This document shows, piece after piece, positions 1-7,057 of a stretch of 64,000 bases of DNA. Position 1 is the stretch's first letter. Every line of letters starts with the position of its first letter. This DNA is from Halomonas gemina (GTDB lineage: Bacteria > Pseudomonadota > Gammaproteobacteria > Pseudomonadales > Halomonadaceae), in assembly GCF_023554995.1 (NCBI RefSeq), contig NZ_JAMJPK010000010.1, positions 1 through 64,000 on the forward strand. The letters are read 5' to 3'. The notes beneath the pieces were generated by a model. The model saw only the letters and a list, made by a program, of their open reading frames with translations. It did no database searches and was not told the origin of the DNA. A program made the position numbers and the translations under genes.

Positions 1-236
1 TCCTCGGCGGTAGCGATTCTAGAAAGCGCCTCCGCAGATTCGGCTTGAATGGCATGAAGGCGTGCGCGCGCCGCATACGCCAAGGCAAAGGACGGATCAG
101 CGGTGATCGCCTCCTCCAATGTTTGTGCTGCCCCCAGCCAGAGCGAGAGTAGGAGATCGAGGCCCGTCTGGTACAGTTCGGCCGCGAAATCGGAGCTTGT
201 CGAGAGAGGCAAACCATAGCGGTCATGGCAAGGCAT
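1..236 (-). CDS. Tetratricopeptide-repeat protein, TTC38-like (N-terminal part, runs off the window)
   Basis: An open frame begins at an ATG at 236 and reads leftward out of the window (78 codons visible). The start MPCHDRYGLPLSTSS, followed by an amphipathic helix pair with 'AITADPSFALAYAARARLHA', matches the N-terminus of bacterial TTC38-family TPR proteins, where a 'G.PL.TSS' opening precedes the first repeat. Members of this family are soluble proteins of unknown biochemical role. It may be island cargo or the left neighbour; the window cannot decide. The family call rests on remembered motif pattern, not a search. Confidence 0.6.
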   Translation of the reverse strand, partial: MPCHDRYGLPLSTSSDFAAELYQTGLDLLLSLWLGAAQTLEEAITADPSFALAYAARARLHAIQAESAEALSRIATAE

Positions 237-399
237 AGCGCAGCTACTCCATCGATTATCATGTATTTTAGCGCAAGAAGGCGATTTGCTGTTCATCTAG
301 GGATCCGCTGTACAATTCAGCACGGGTACCTCAAGCGATCAGCGAGGCTCAAGCACCGTGTCAGCGATCACTTGCTGACCACCTCAGGTGGCATTTTTG

Positions 400-428
400 C
401 CTGGGGGCCGGATTATCCGGCCCCCAGG
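400..428. terminator. Perfect 13-bp hairpin with a 3-nt loop beside an IS remnant
   Basis: Left arm CCTGGGGGCCGGA, loop TTA and an exact complementary right arm. It lies just downstream of the minus-strand IS5 transposase remnant. On that strand the hairpin is followed by GCAAAAATGCC rather than a T run, so it is terminator-like but not a classical Rho-independent terminator. Confidence 0.4.
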
Positions 429-434
429 CCAGAT

Positions 435-647
435 TCAAGACACACTGCCCCCGTCAGCATGGTCCTGGCACCTTCCCAGCAGCACTAGGTTTGCCAGCCC
501 GAACAGGCTGAAGAGTTGCGCCTGGTTCTTGGCCAGACCCATGTAGCGCACCTTCTGGTAGCCTAAGAGATTTTCGAGGACATGAAACGGGTACTCAGCC
601 GTGGCGCGGGTCCTTGCCTTAAGCTTCTTGCCCACCAGCAGTAGCAT
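435..647 (-). pseudogene. C-terminal remnant of an IS5-family transposase
   Basis: The 70-codon frame contains 'EYPFHVLENLLGYQKVRY' followed by 'GLAKNQAQLFSLFGLANL'. This is the typical C-terminal block of IS5-family DDE transposases (H-P-F-x-V...F-G-x-x-K-V-R-Y-R-G-L...N), after the catalytic Glu region. Nothing upstream encodes the DDE core, so only about the last fifth remains. The conserved His of 'HPF' reads Tyr here. It is an inactive relic. Its sequence differs from the intact-looking IS5-family element at 3686-6584, so it comes from a separate insertion. Confidence 0.75.
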
Positions 648-1099
648 CTCTATGAGGGTTCTTCCATCTTCTGATCAGATGGTTGCAGAAAAGGCTAAAT
701 TCTATGACACCGATAGCTGCAAAGCAGCTGCGGCAGAATTAAGGATTGTTTCATAAAGTATTGAACATGACAGACCTACTGCACTGATCGCTCCTACACC
801 TCGGGTAGCTAGACCACCCACCTCTCTCGGCTTGACTCCCCTACCATTGAACGTTGGCAGACAATCCGCAACCCTACAAAAGCGCTCTTCCCCATGACTT
901 CAGAAGAAATGAGTACACAATTCATGTAAATGCATTCTTTTCCCAGGCACGCCGAGCATTGGTATGAAACGACCCGAGAAACGATATCTTATGAGGAAAG
1001 GTATTTTTCCATAAATCTATTTTCGAGTTTGGACCAATTATTTTGATACTTCCGCTACACAGTGATGAAGCGGGCCCCCCAATTATCAGTGTGCAGGCC
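648..1099. other. Low-coding spacer between the IS5 remnant and the unknown gene pair
   Basis: No convincing gene is present. A 61-codon minus-strand frame (922-1107) overlaps the end of the next gene in an ATGATTGA arrangement and could be translationally coupled. Its product has no recognisable domain and an irregular composition, so it is left uncalled. A 34-codon plus-strand frame at 664-768 is also unsupported. Base composition is visibly more AT-rich than the core chromosome. Confidence 0.3.
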
Positions 1100-1462
1100 T
1101 CAATCATCTGCTTGATCGAACGGCCGGTGATAGGCTTTCACGCTTCCTTTTAGCCGCTCCTGAGGGTCTAGTATAAGATGACTTACTGCCTGCTCCCACT
1201 CGGGGGATCGGTGCCAGTCTTTAATTGTCTCTTCATACAGAGCTTGCGCTGACTCTACAGTAGCGCCCGCCTCTCTAACGCAGCGCATAATAAGATTTGG
1301 TGTTAATTCAGTAAATAGAGATACAATTATTGCGCCTGCGGTTTCAGAGATCCCTACTACATGAATCGTTCCATGCCGAAGCGCAAGCGCAATCTGCTCC
1401 TCTGTCACAACCCTGCCATAAGGTGCGTTAAGATGCGTTACTGCCACTCCCAAGACTGACAT
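1100..1462 (-). CDS. Hypothetical protein, 120 aa, coupled to a small membrane peptide
   Basis: I do not recognise this protein. The ATG at 1462 is chosen over the longer frame starting at 1516 because GAGG lies about 10 nt before it and because the longer start would run through the upstream small gene. The N-terminal half is hydrophobic and beta-rich ('HVVGISETAGAIIVSLF'), while the C-terminal half is helical and charged. There is no signal peptide or clear membrane helix. It starts 23 nt after the stop of the 34-aa membrane peptide gene, so the two probably form one transcription unit. Confidence 0.5.
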   Translation of the reverse strand: MSVLGVAVTHLNAPYGRVVTEEQIALALRHGTIHVVGISETAGAIIVSLFTELTPNLIMRCVREAGATVESAQALYEETIKDWHRSPEWEQAVSHLILDPQERLKGSVKAYHRPFDQADD

Positions 1463-1485
1463 ATCCCATCCCTCGTGAGCCAAAT

Positions 1486-1590
1486 TCACTTTTTTGAATT
1501 GCGATACGATAGCCACGCTGCAAGCGCTACCAGCACGCCCAGGCCCAAGAGAGGCGATGCTAACAAAATCATTTCAAGGTACTCGTTCAC
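1486..1590 (-). CDS. Small single-pass membrane peptide, 34 aa
   Basis: A GTG start at 1590 is preceded by a strong AGGGGG ribosome-binding site about 8 nt upstream. The product opens with VNEYLEM, continues with about 20 hydrophobic residues ('ILLASPLLGLGVLVALAAWL') and ends in the basic tail SYRNSKK, giving a predicted inner-membrane helix with a cytoplasmic positive end. It is followed at once by the 120-aa unknown gene on the same strand. It could be a membrane toxin, a regulator or an anchor for its partner; nothing visible distinguishes these. Confidence 0.5.
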   Translation of the reverse strand: MNEYLEMILLASPLLGLGVLVALAAWLSYRNSKK

Positions 1591-1675
1591 GATACCCCCT
1601 AGGCTATGTTGCTTTCGCTACCCTTTTACTCCTACTACTCTACATCTATCATAGCTGCAATATAGGTAGCTGAAA

Positions 1676-2089
1676 ATGAAGGTTCTTCACGTAGATGGGT
1701 TGCCTTCGGATGTTCTGTGTGACGACGTGGCATTCATCCATGCGGTCAAAACAGGAATCCCCGGCCAAGTTGTACGATAAACTGTTGAACTTCTGGGTGG
1801 GCATCGCGATGCTGGTAGCGGACCTCACAGAGGCCACCCCGGCAACCTTCACAGCATCTACACAAAACCAGCCCTTGAGAAAACACAGAGCGAAGAAATC
1901 TTAGACCTCCTGCGCCTGTTCGCCTATGCCGGTACTATCCTTGATAGCGACGACATCGTCAGAGGTTGGTTCAGTTGCAAGATTCCCGCACTCTCGGGCT
2001 CGCGACCGGTTGATCTCATGGATACATTTCAAGGCAGAACCATGGTACGTGATGTACTCGAGAGGATCGAGCGCGGGGAGTTCAGTTAG
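1676..2089 (+). pseudogene. MbcA/ParS/Xre-type (DUF2384) antitoxin gene with an in-frame stop
   Basis: One frame from ATG 1676 to TAG 2089 (138 codons) has the architecture of the antitoxin partner of RES-domain toxins. It contains a G-x-P-G-x-V motif, 'GNLHSIYTKPALEKTQSEEI', 'LLRLFAYAGTILD', and the family's C-terminal block 'PALSGSRPVDLMDTFQGR' ending in 'LERIERGEFS'. A TAA at 1778-1780 (codon 35) interrupts it. No RES toxin follows; the next frame is a VapB-like antitoxin. The gene is therefore broken and has lost its toxin, unless reinitiation rescues the C-terminal DUF2384 part. Confidence 0.7.
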
Positions 2090-2180
2090 AGGTCAATCAC
2101 AGGCACATATGTGGGCCAGGGAGTTCATAATTTAGGAATCACATGATGCGTTATGATTTCAAAATGAAATGGAGAGGATA

Positions 2181-2378
2181 GTGAGAACCACCGTAACCAT
2201 TGATGATGCCCTGTATAAGCAGGCTATGGATCTTGCTGATCCCGGTGTGGACAGCCCGTCAGATCTTTTCCGTGAAGTACTCCAAACATATGTACGAGTG
2301 CAAGCGGCGCGACGGCTTGCAGCCTTGGGTGGCAAGGCTCCAGCCATGCGGGATATCCCGCGTCGAGACGAGTCATGA
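2181..2378 (+). CDS. VapB-like type II antitoxin (orphan)
   Basis: The 65-aa product begins VRTTVTIDDALYKQAMDLA and has 'SDLFREVLQTYVRVQAARRL' and 'LGGKAP', the standard ribbon-helix-helix plus toxin-wrapping layout of VapB antitoxins. The GTG at 2181 is preferred to the ATG at 2169 because GGAGAGGA lies just upstream and the family starts at M-R-T-T. VapB genes normally overlap a PIN-domain vapC. Here the overlapping gene (ATGA at 2375) is unrelated to PIN proteins. It probably autoregulates its operon by DNA binding, as the family does. Confidence 0.75.
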   Translation: MRTTVTIDDALYKQAMDLADPGVDSPSDLFREVLQTYVRVQAARRLAALGGKAPAMRDIPRRDES

Positions 2379-2749
2379 CAAACCTCAACGAATTAATTAT
2401 TGAGTGTATCGAAAAGAAACCAGGAAACAAGGAGTTTGCCCTGTTTTTCAATCTTGATGGGGAGCCTGTCTGGGAAGCAATGCTTGGGAATGAACTGCCT
2501 ATACCGCTCGCCGAGTCCAGAGGTGAGTTTTTGGGTACAGGAGCCAGCCCTGAGGAGTCAGTGAAAAACCTGAAAAGCAATCTCCTAAGCAGCACCCTGA
2601 ATGAAGATTATGACTGGCTGCTGGCACTTCCACGCACGCCGTGGCTTGAGGATTTCGCAGAAGGACGCGAGTACAATATATGGGGTGATAAATCAAAACT
2701 GTATAGTGATTTGCTGGCTTTTATCCATTCAAAAGGCAAGGGAGAGTGA
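2375..2749 (+). CDS. Hypothetical protein, 124 aa, in the position normally held by vapC
   Basis: The ATG at 2375 overlaps the VapB-like stop by 4 nt, so the two are translationally coupled. The protein is acidic and lacks the PIN-domain Asp/Glu pattern. A segment 'GEFLGTGASPEESVKNLKSN' resembles the short stretch after the first strands of HicB-like folds, but this is weak. The C-terminal half is rich in W, Y and D. No membrane segment or signal is seen. It may be a replacement toxin, an inhibitor or an unrelated cargo protein. Confidence 0.55.
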   Translation: MTNLNELIIECIEKKPGNKEFALFFNLDGEPVWEAMLGNELPIPLAESRGEFLGTGASPEESVKNLKSNLLSSTLNEDYDWLLALPRTPWLEDFAEGREYNIWGDKSKLYSDLLAFIHSKGKGE

Positions 2750-2751
2750 AT

Positions 2752-2952
2752 ATGGATAGACAAGAAGCTATTAGACGACTCGTAGCGATTCAGAATAGGC
2801 AGGCAGAGTACAATTCGTGGCTACAAGAGTTGGTGGTAGATCAGCATATGCAGCATGTTGATGCTGATGAAGTGCTGTGCGAATTTTTAATCAGTTTGGG
2901 GCATGGGGATGTTGTTGAGGAATATCGCAAAATCGAGAAGTGGTATTCATGA
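2752..2952 (+). CDS. Hypothetical small protein, 66 aa
   Basis: The start MDRQEAIRRLVAIQNRQAE sits 7 nt after GGGAGAG; a GTG at 2746 is the alternative. The product is helical and acidic, with repeated charged heptads, and looks like a small soluble helical bundle. No family was recognised. Its stop overlaps the ATG of the next gene at 2949, so it belongs to the same coupled run that starts with the VapB-like gene. Confidence 0.5.
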   Translation: MDRQEAIRRLVAIQNRQAEYNSWLQELVVDQHMQHVDADEVLCEFLISLGHGDVVEEYRKIEKWYS

Positions 2953-3204
2953 CTCGCCTCGCCCGCAAAGATAATCGCTTGGAGATTTTCATTGATGGTC
3001 AGCACTTGGTGCTCCATGAGCACTACCAGCGCCCTCGCCTGTTTACCTTGGCTCCCGTTCTCCAAACGCCGACGCACGCTGTTCTGGCTGCAACACCACT
3101 TTCATATGCTGACCGGCTCGCTGAGTATGTCGATGCTTGCTGAGCGGGTGCTGCTTGAGGCCAGGGGCATCCAAGATGGCGACACTTTCGAGATAGATAT
3201 CTAG
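2949..3204 (+). pseudogene. Small unknown gene, probably frameshifted near 3130-3143
   Basis: The first frame (2949-3143) encodes 64 aa from MTRLARKDNRLEIFIDGQ to LSYADRLAEYVDAC. The adjacent frame then continues with 'ERVLLEARGIQDGDTFEIDI' to a TAG at 3204, and its codons overlap the end of the first frame. The two pieces read as one roughly 85-aa protein split by a one-base indel. The alternative is a genuine 64-aa protein with a chance downstream frame. No family was recognised. It closes the coupled run begun by the VapB-like antitoxin. Confidence 0.4.
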
Positions 3205-3378
3205 AAATCACCAGTCCCTCCCTCGCGCAATCTATAAATCCTTGTAAGTTAGTCTAGGATGATTGGGGCTAGCTATCGTTTTTGCACGTTGCTTAAGATA
3301 AGACCAAGGTAGCAACGCTCTTTCCATATCCTCACAGACTCAGATAGAGACGTAACCCCACCCTGCATGGCACCCATC

Positions 3379-3685
3379 ATGAAACAACCAAAAACTATTA
3401 ATGCCCTCCCCGCATGGAGATCTTCAGCTGAGAGCCACCGTGACAACGCCTGTATCGTCTAGGACTGGGAACTAGTCAGCATTGATCTTGAAGGTAAAGA
3501 TGTTCAATTCCTTTACCGTACAGTGGTGAGCGACTATAAGCGCCGCTGGCAGTATGGCGACTATGTGTTCACAAGTGCAGTGGTGAAGTTTGACGAAGAG
3601 ACGGGGTTAGTGAAGACAAAAAACTCGCTATACTGCCTTCAGGGTAACGGCGAAGAGGTGTTTCCCACGCTGAGAGAGGCCGCTA
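3379..3685 (+). pseudogene. DUF6957-like gene with an in-frame TAG, truncated by an IS5-family insertion
   Basis: The frame runs from ATG 3379 (or 3367) through KQPKTINALPAWRSS, an in-frame TAG at 3460-3462 and then 'DWELVSIDLEGKDVQFLYRT'. It continues to 'GNGEEVFPTLREAAR', where the IS element begins. Coding quality is even on both sides of the stop, so the TAG looks like a point mutation. The DUF6957 assignment is from memory of the W...R...GD.V.T..V pattern and is tentative. It is a second broken gene in the same stretch as the interrupted antitoxin. Confidence 0.45.
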
Positions 3686-3692
3686 GGCTTCG

Positions 3693-5679
3693 GTCGGGTA
3701 GACCGGGCGATTACTCGTCCCGGCCCCCCACAGATCCGGACGTGCGCAATTAACGCATCCGGCTCCTCAATCATCAGATTCGCTAAAAGGACCATCGGTG
3801 CACTACCCTTGCACGCGGCAAGGGAAGACGAGCCAGCAGTTGACCTGCCTTCTCCCAAGTAATCCACCCTTTCTGGGAGCGTCGACTCAACCACTTTATC
3901 CAGTACCAGATTACCCGGAACCGGAATACCTGAAGCGCTCTGCCATTGTTGCAGATACCGTAATAAGCAAAGTGCCCTTGGACCTTCCGACATAGATGGA
4001 GATGCTGGACTTGAAGCGGCAGGTGCCGATTCGCTCGGCACCAGAGCGAAATTTTCCTCAGTGACCTTTTGAATCGGTCCTTGGCCGTTTTCTGTTTGAT
4101 GATCCAGCGACCACGCCGGGATTTTCCCCAGTAGTGGGTAAAGCCCAGGAAGTCGAAGGTCTCGGCACGCAGCTCGCGGTGTGGTCGAAACCGCACCAGC
4201 CGGGTCTTGGTCGGGTGCAGGGTGAGCCCGAAGCGCGCGAAGCGCTTGGGCAACACCTCCAGCACCTTGCGGGCATCGGCCTCGTTGCTGAATGCGAGCA
4301 CGGCATCATCAGCGAAGCGCACCGAGAATGCTCGTCCACGCAGGCGTGGCTTGACGTCTTTCTCAAACCACTCATCCAGCACATGGTGAAGGTAAACGTT
4401 CGCCAACAACGGGGAAATGACCCCGCCTTGAGGGCTTCCTACCTCACCTTTCTGCCACTGCCCGGCGTCCAACACCCCGGCCTTGAGCCACTTGCCGATC
4501 AGGCGGAGGATGACACCGTCCTTCACTCGTTGCTGCAAAAACGCACGCAGGTGCTGATGGTCGATCGTGTCGAAGAAGGCTTGGATGTCCAGGTCGATGA
4601 CCCAGCCACCCCCCATCGACGACAGGTCATCCCATACCGTCTTGATCGCCTGGTGCGCCGAGCGCCCCGGCCGGAAACCATACGAGCCGTCCAGAAAGTC
4701 GTGCTCGTAGAGGGGCTCCAGCAGGGCCACCACGGCACGTTGCAGGACCTTGTCTTCGAAGGTGGGAATGCCGATCGGCCGTGTGGTGCGCCCATCTCCC
4801 TTGGGAATATGGACACGCCGCACCGGCGGGGCTCGATAGTGACCGCTCTTGGCCGCCTCCAGCAGCCGCTGGATATTGGCCTCGAAGTCGTTTGCGAAGT
4901 CATCCGCCGTCTGGCCATCGATCCCGACAGCGCCGTCTCGGCGCGTCATCAGGTAGGCCGTCTTCAGCCACTGGGCATCGATGTTATGCGCCAGTGACGT
5001 GAAGGCACGCTGCGGGAAGCGCTCTGCCAGCGCAGCTATCCGCAATTGTTTCGTGTACATGACACCAGGTTCCTGTGCACCTGTCATGTTTCCCTCTCGC
5101 GGTTCTGATGATTGGCCGCCCCTTCCCTCCAGCGGGTCCCGTCGAGCCAGTTCCCCGCTTTCTTAGGTACTATGAGCGACTCCGACTCCCGCCTCTCCTT
5201 CCGGCCGGCTCCTTGTCGTCGCCTGGTCGTACCCCCTGAGTGCCTGTAATTCGCTTCCAGTACCGTCAGGCACGACAGCACCGGACCGGGAGCTTTCGCA
5301 GCAGGCAGCCCCTCGCCTGTGCCATTACCCTTCAGGGGAGAGAGGCGGGCCTCCCAGGTTCCTGGGAAACCCCTATGTGGACATGCCCTGCTCTCCGACC
5401 CCGGCGACCCTCCCCGCCAAGCCACACAGCGGGTTCGTGTTGCCTTCCACTTTCAGAAGAGTGTCGGCGATCGCGACCATGACTATTTCGGGGCTCAATC
5501 ACACGGCCTGCCCACTCGCTATCTACGCTTCACAGCAGCGATTGCTCGATGCTGCGCAAGACTCGCTACCGGCTGGTGGCTAACCTTGGCCGGGTGGGAC
5601 TTTCACCCACTGGGTTTCACTACGCCCTTTTCACCTCCTTTAGTTGGTGTCCTGGGCGACCAGGCTTCTCCTGGCGCAC
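3693..5679 (-). mobile_element. Group II intron, about 1987 nt, inserted in the IS inverted repeat
   Basis: On the minus strand the intron begins GTGCGCC at 5679, the canonical bacterial group II 5' end. It ends after domain V, whose stem GAGCCGGATGCG...CGCACGTCCGGATC maps to about 3732-3766, and a domain VI hairpin closing at CTACCCGAC (3693). Domains I-III occupy about 5100-5679 with GC-rich pairing and GNRA-like tracts. Domain IV carries the reverse transcriptase. Joining the exons restores the IS end and the transposase C-terminus with its stop, so a spliced transcript would be repaired. Confidence 0.85.
3783..5087 (-). CDS. ltrA: Group II intron reverse transcriptase/maturase
   Basis: The 434-aa protein begins 6-7 nt after GAGAGGG. 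RT motifs appear in order: 'RPIGIPTFEDKVLQRAV', 'YGFRPGRSAHQAI', 'WVIDLDIQAFFDTIDH', 'GSPQGGVISPLLANVYLH', the catalytic box 'RFADDAVL' (F-A-D-D rather than Y-A-D-D) and 'FDFLGFTHYWGKSRRGRW'. A maturase X domain rich in R and W follows. There is no HNH endonuclease at the C-terminus, so mobility would rely on nicks or replication forks. It binds its own intron RNA for splicing and retrohoming. The frame is intact. Confidence 0.9.
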   Translation of the reverse strand: MTGAQEPGVMYTKQLRIAALAERFPQRAFTSLAHNIDAQWLKTAYLMTRRDGAVGIDGQTADDFANDFEANIQRLLEAAKSGHYRAPPVRRVHIPKGDGRTTRPIGIPTFEDKVLQRAVVALLEPLYEHDFLDGSYGFRPGRSAHQAIKTVWDDLSSMGGGWVIDLDIQAFFDTIDHQHLRAFLQQRVKDGVILRLIGKWLKAGVLDAGQWQKGEVGSPQGGVISPLLANVYLHHVLDEWFEKDVKPRLRGRAFSVRFADDAVLAFSNEADARKVLEVLPKRFARFGLTLHPTKTRLVRFRPHRELRAETFDFLGFTHYWGKSRRGRWIIKQKTAKDRFKRSLRKISLWCRANRHLPLQVQHLHLCRKVQGHFAYYGICNNGRALQVFRFRVIWYWIKWLSRRSQKGWITWEKAGQLLARLPLPRARVVHRWSF

Positions 5680-6181
5680 TCTGAAAAGTCGGCACGTAGG
5701 CAACGATCTATGCAGGCCAGGCATACCATCGCTCTGAAGCTGCTGGCCAACTTGTCGTAGCGGGTGCAGACGCGGCGCAGTTCCTTGACCCATCCGAAAC
5801 AGCGCTCGATGATGTTTCGCTCTCGATAGCGGGACTTGTCAAAGCCCCTTGGGGCGCCAGGGCGCGGTTTTCGCTTCATCTTGCGCCGGGCAATGATCGG
5901 CTTCATGCGGTGCCGGTCGCAGTAGGGGCGAAGCGAATCGCTGTCGTAGCCCTTATCCGCCACAATGTGGCGACAGCGCTTACGTGGCCTGCCCCTGGTT
6001 CCAGGCAGATGAACGTGTTCCATGGCCGGGATGAAGTGGCGTGTATCCGAGTCCTGCCCGGGTGAGAGCGTGAAGGTCAACGGCCATCCATGCCGATCAC
6101 AGACCATGTGGATTTTGGTTGTCAGGCCTCCACGGCTGCGGCCCAGGGCATGGTCTACGGGCTCTTGGTGTCCCCCTTTTT
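5680..6181 (-). CDS. IS5-family transposase, second frame (C-terminal DDE part), last codons displaced by the intron
   Basis: The frame is entered by -1 slippage at A5G5 (6172-6181) and reads 'EPVDHALGRSRGGLTTKIH', 'IVADKGYDSD', 'RYRERNIIERCFGWVKELR' and 'RADFS', covering the second Asp and the Glu of the DDE triad. The intron enters after the codons for ADFS. Unspliced, the frame runs a short way into intron sequence and stops at 5640. Exon joining would give ADFSDEA and a stop at TAG, whose bases lie in the target site. The frame is otherwise intact. Confidence 0.75.
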
Positions 6182-6523
6182 GCCGCCTCCAGAGGCGGCG
6201 CGGGTGGCGCGGATCGATGTCGAATCGATCATCCAGGTGTCCAGGTCCATCAGGCCATCTTCTCGCAAGCGGAGCTGGAGACGCGCCAGGATGGTCTCGA
6301 AGGTGCCGTCATCGCGCCACTGACGGAAACGATCGTACACCGTCTTCCAGGGGCCGTAGCGCTCGGGCAGATCGCGCCACTTGGCGCCTGAGCAGAGGAT
6401 CCAGAAGATACCGTTCAGCACCTGGCGGTCATCGCGGCGGGGGCGTCCCGTTCTCTGCGGCGGCGACACGATGTCCTCGATGAGGGCCCAGCCGTTGTCG
6501 GAGATCTCGTAGCGTCCTGCCAT
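6155..6523 (-). CDS. IS5-family transposase, first frame (N-terminal part)
   Basis: This 122-aa frame begins MAGRYEISDNGWALIEDI and contains 'NGIFWILCSGAKWRDLPERY' and the first catalytic Asp in 'WMIDSTSIRATRAA', all standard for the IS427 group. It ends in GGGKKGDTKSP after the slippery A5G5 run at 6172-6181. A -1 shift there continues into the second frame, producing the full transposase; this programmed frameshift is known for the group. The start ATG lies about 60 nt inside the left inverted repeat. Confidence 0.8.
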   Translation of the reverse strand: MAGRYEISDNGWALIEDIVSPPQRTGRPRRDDRQVLNGIFWILCSGAKWRDLPERYGPWKTVYDRFRQWRDDGTFETILARLQLRLREDGLMDLDTWMIDSTSIRATRAASGGGKKGDTKSP

Positions 6524-6587
6524 GGGTCACCTATGCTGCTGAGGCATAAGTGACATTAGCAAATTCGAGTTTTCGGACAAAGCCTAG

Positions 6588-6803
6588 ACGCACCGCCATG
6601 AAGTAGAGCCAGTTCTTCAGCGCGACATGCCCTTCGTCCTTGCGGCGGGCGACATTGCGCTGCCCGGCGTGGCGGACCTGAGTGATGGTAGCCTTGGGGA
6701 ACCCGTAAGCGTCGAGGAGGGCGTAGATGAACTCACCGCTGTCGGCATCAGGCCGGGTCGCTGCGGTGAGGGTATCCATGCAGTAGGTCTGATCGAAGGC
6801 CAT
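6588..6803 (-). pseudogene. N-terminal stump of a DNA methyltransferase (Eco57I-type, type IIG or BREX-like)
   Basis: Starting at ATG 6803, the stump reads MAFDQTYCMDTLTAATRPD, 'GEFIYALLDAYGFPKATITQ', 'QRNVARR' and 'VALKNWLYFMAVR' before the IS boundary. From memory this resembles the opening of large restriction-modification methylases of the Eco57I class; the catalytic NPPY region is absent. If correct, a defence gene once stood here and only its first 70 or so codons survive. The assignment is tentative because no catalytic motif is visible. Confidence 0.4.
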
Positions 6804-7057
6804 GAGGCGCGTGCTCCCTGCGTGCTGGCTCGGGTGGAGTCTAGAGATTCGATATCTCCTGAAGCCTACTTAGTCATGCCGAAGATGTCACGAATCAAAG
6901 GCACCAATGAAAAAAAATGGCTACAAGAGAACGGGTAAAGATCACCTCAACTCTTGGGAATTTCTGTATTATTCCGACTTATCCGTTTTCTGTTACAGAG
7001 TTTTCCTGACTAAGCCAATCACATAAGAAAGATCATTTTATGAAGTTAGTACAACGA
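6804..7057. other. Spacer between the methyltransferase stump and the IS30 remnant
   Basis: AT-rich sequence. A 38-codon plus-strand frame (6908-7024, starting MKKNGYKRTG) has no support from a ribosome-binding site or a recognisable family. Presumably it includes the lost promoter of the methyltransferase stump. Nothing else is recognised. Confidence 0.3.

Larger units (their letters stand above)
3686..6584 (-). mobile_element. IS5-family (IS427-group-like) element carrying a group II intron in its right inverted repeat
   Basis: The left end (minus strand) starts GGCTTTGTCCGAAAA, complementary to 6570-6584. The right end, after removing the intron, reads TTTTCAGACGAAGCC, a 13 of 15 match to the inverted left end. 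Both ends lie in CTAG (3683-3686 and 6584-6587), fitting the TA or CTAG target habit of this group. The two-frame transposase lies between. Without the intron the element would be about 0.9 kb, normal for the group. The outer flanks carry fragments of two different genes, so earlier rearrangement is likely. Confidence 0.7.

Noticed and set aside
225-488. An 87-codon plus-strand frame near the left edge
   Set aside because: It runs through the TTC38-like start region and the 400-428 hairpin, has no ribosome-binding site and no recognisable sequence.
4134-4997. A 287-codon plus-strand frame inside the group II intron
   Set aside because: It is antisense to the reverse transcriptase, which has all RT motifs.
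3683-6587. CTAG on both sides of the IS as proof of a simple insertion
   Set aside because: Part of each CTAG comes from the IS ends themselves, and the flanks carry fragments of two genes facing each other, so recombination or prior deletion is equally possible.
6908-7024. A 38-codon frame starting MKKNGYKRTG
   Set aside because: No ribosome-binding site or family support; it lies in AT-rich spacer between two gene remnants.
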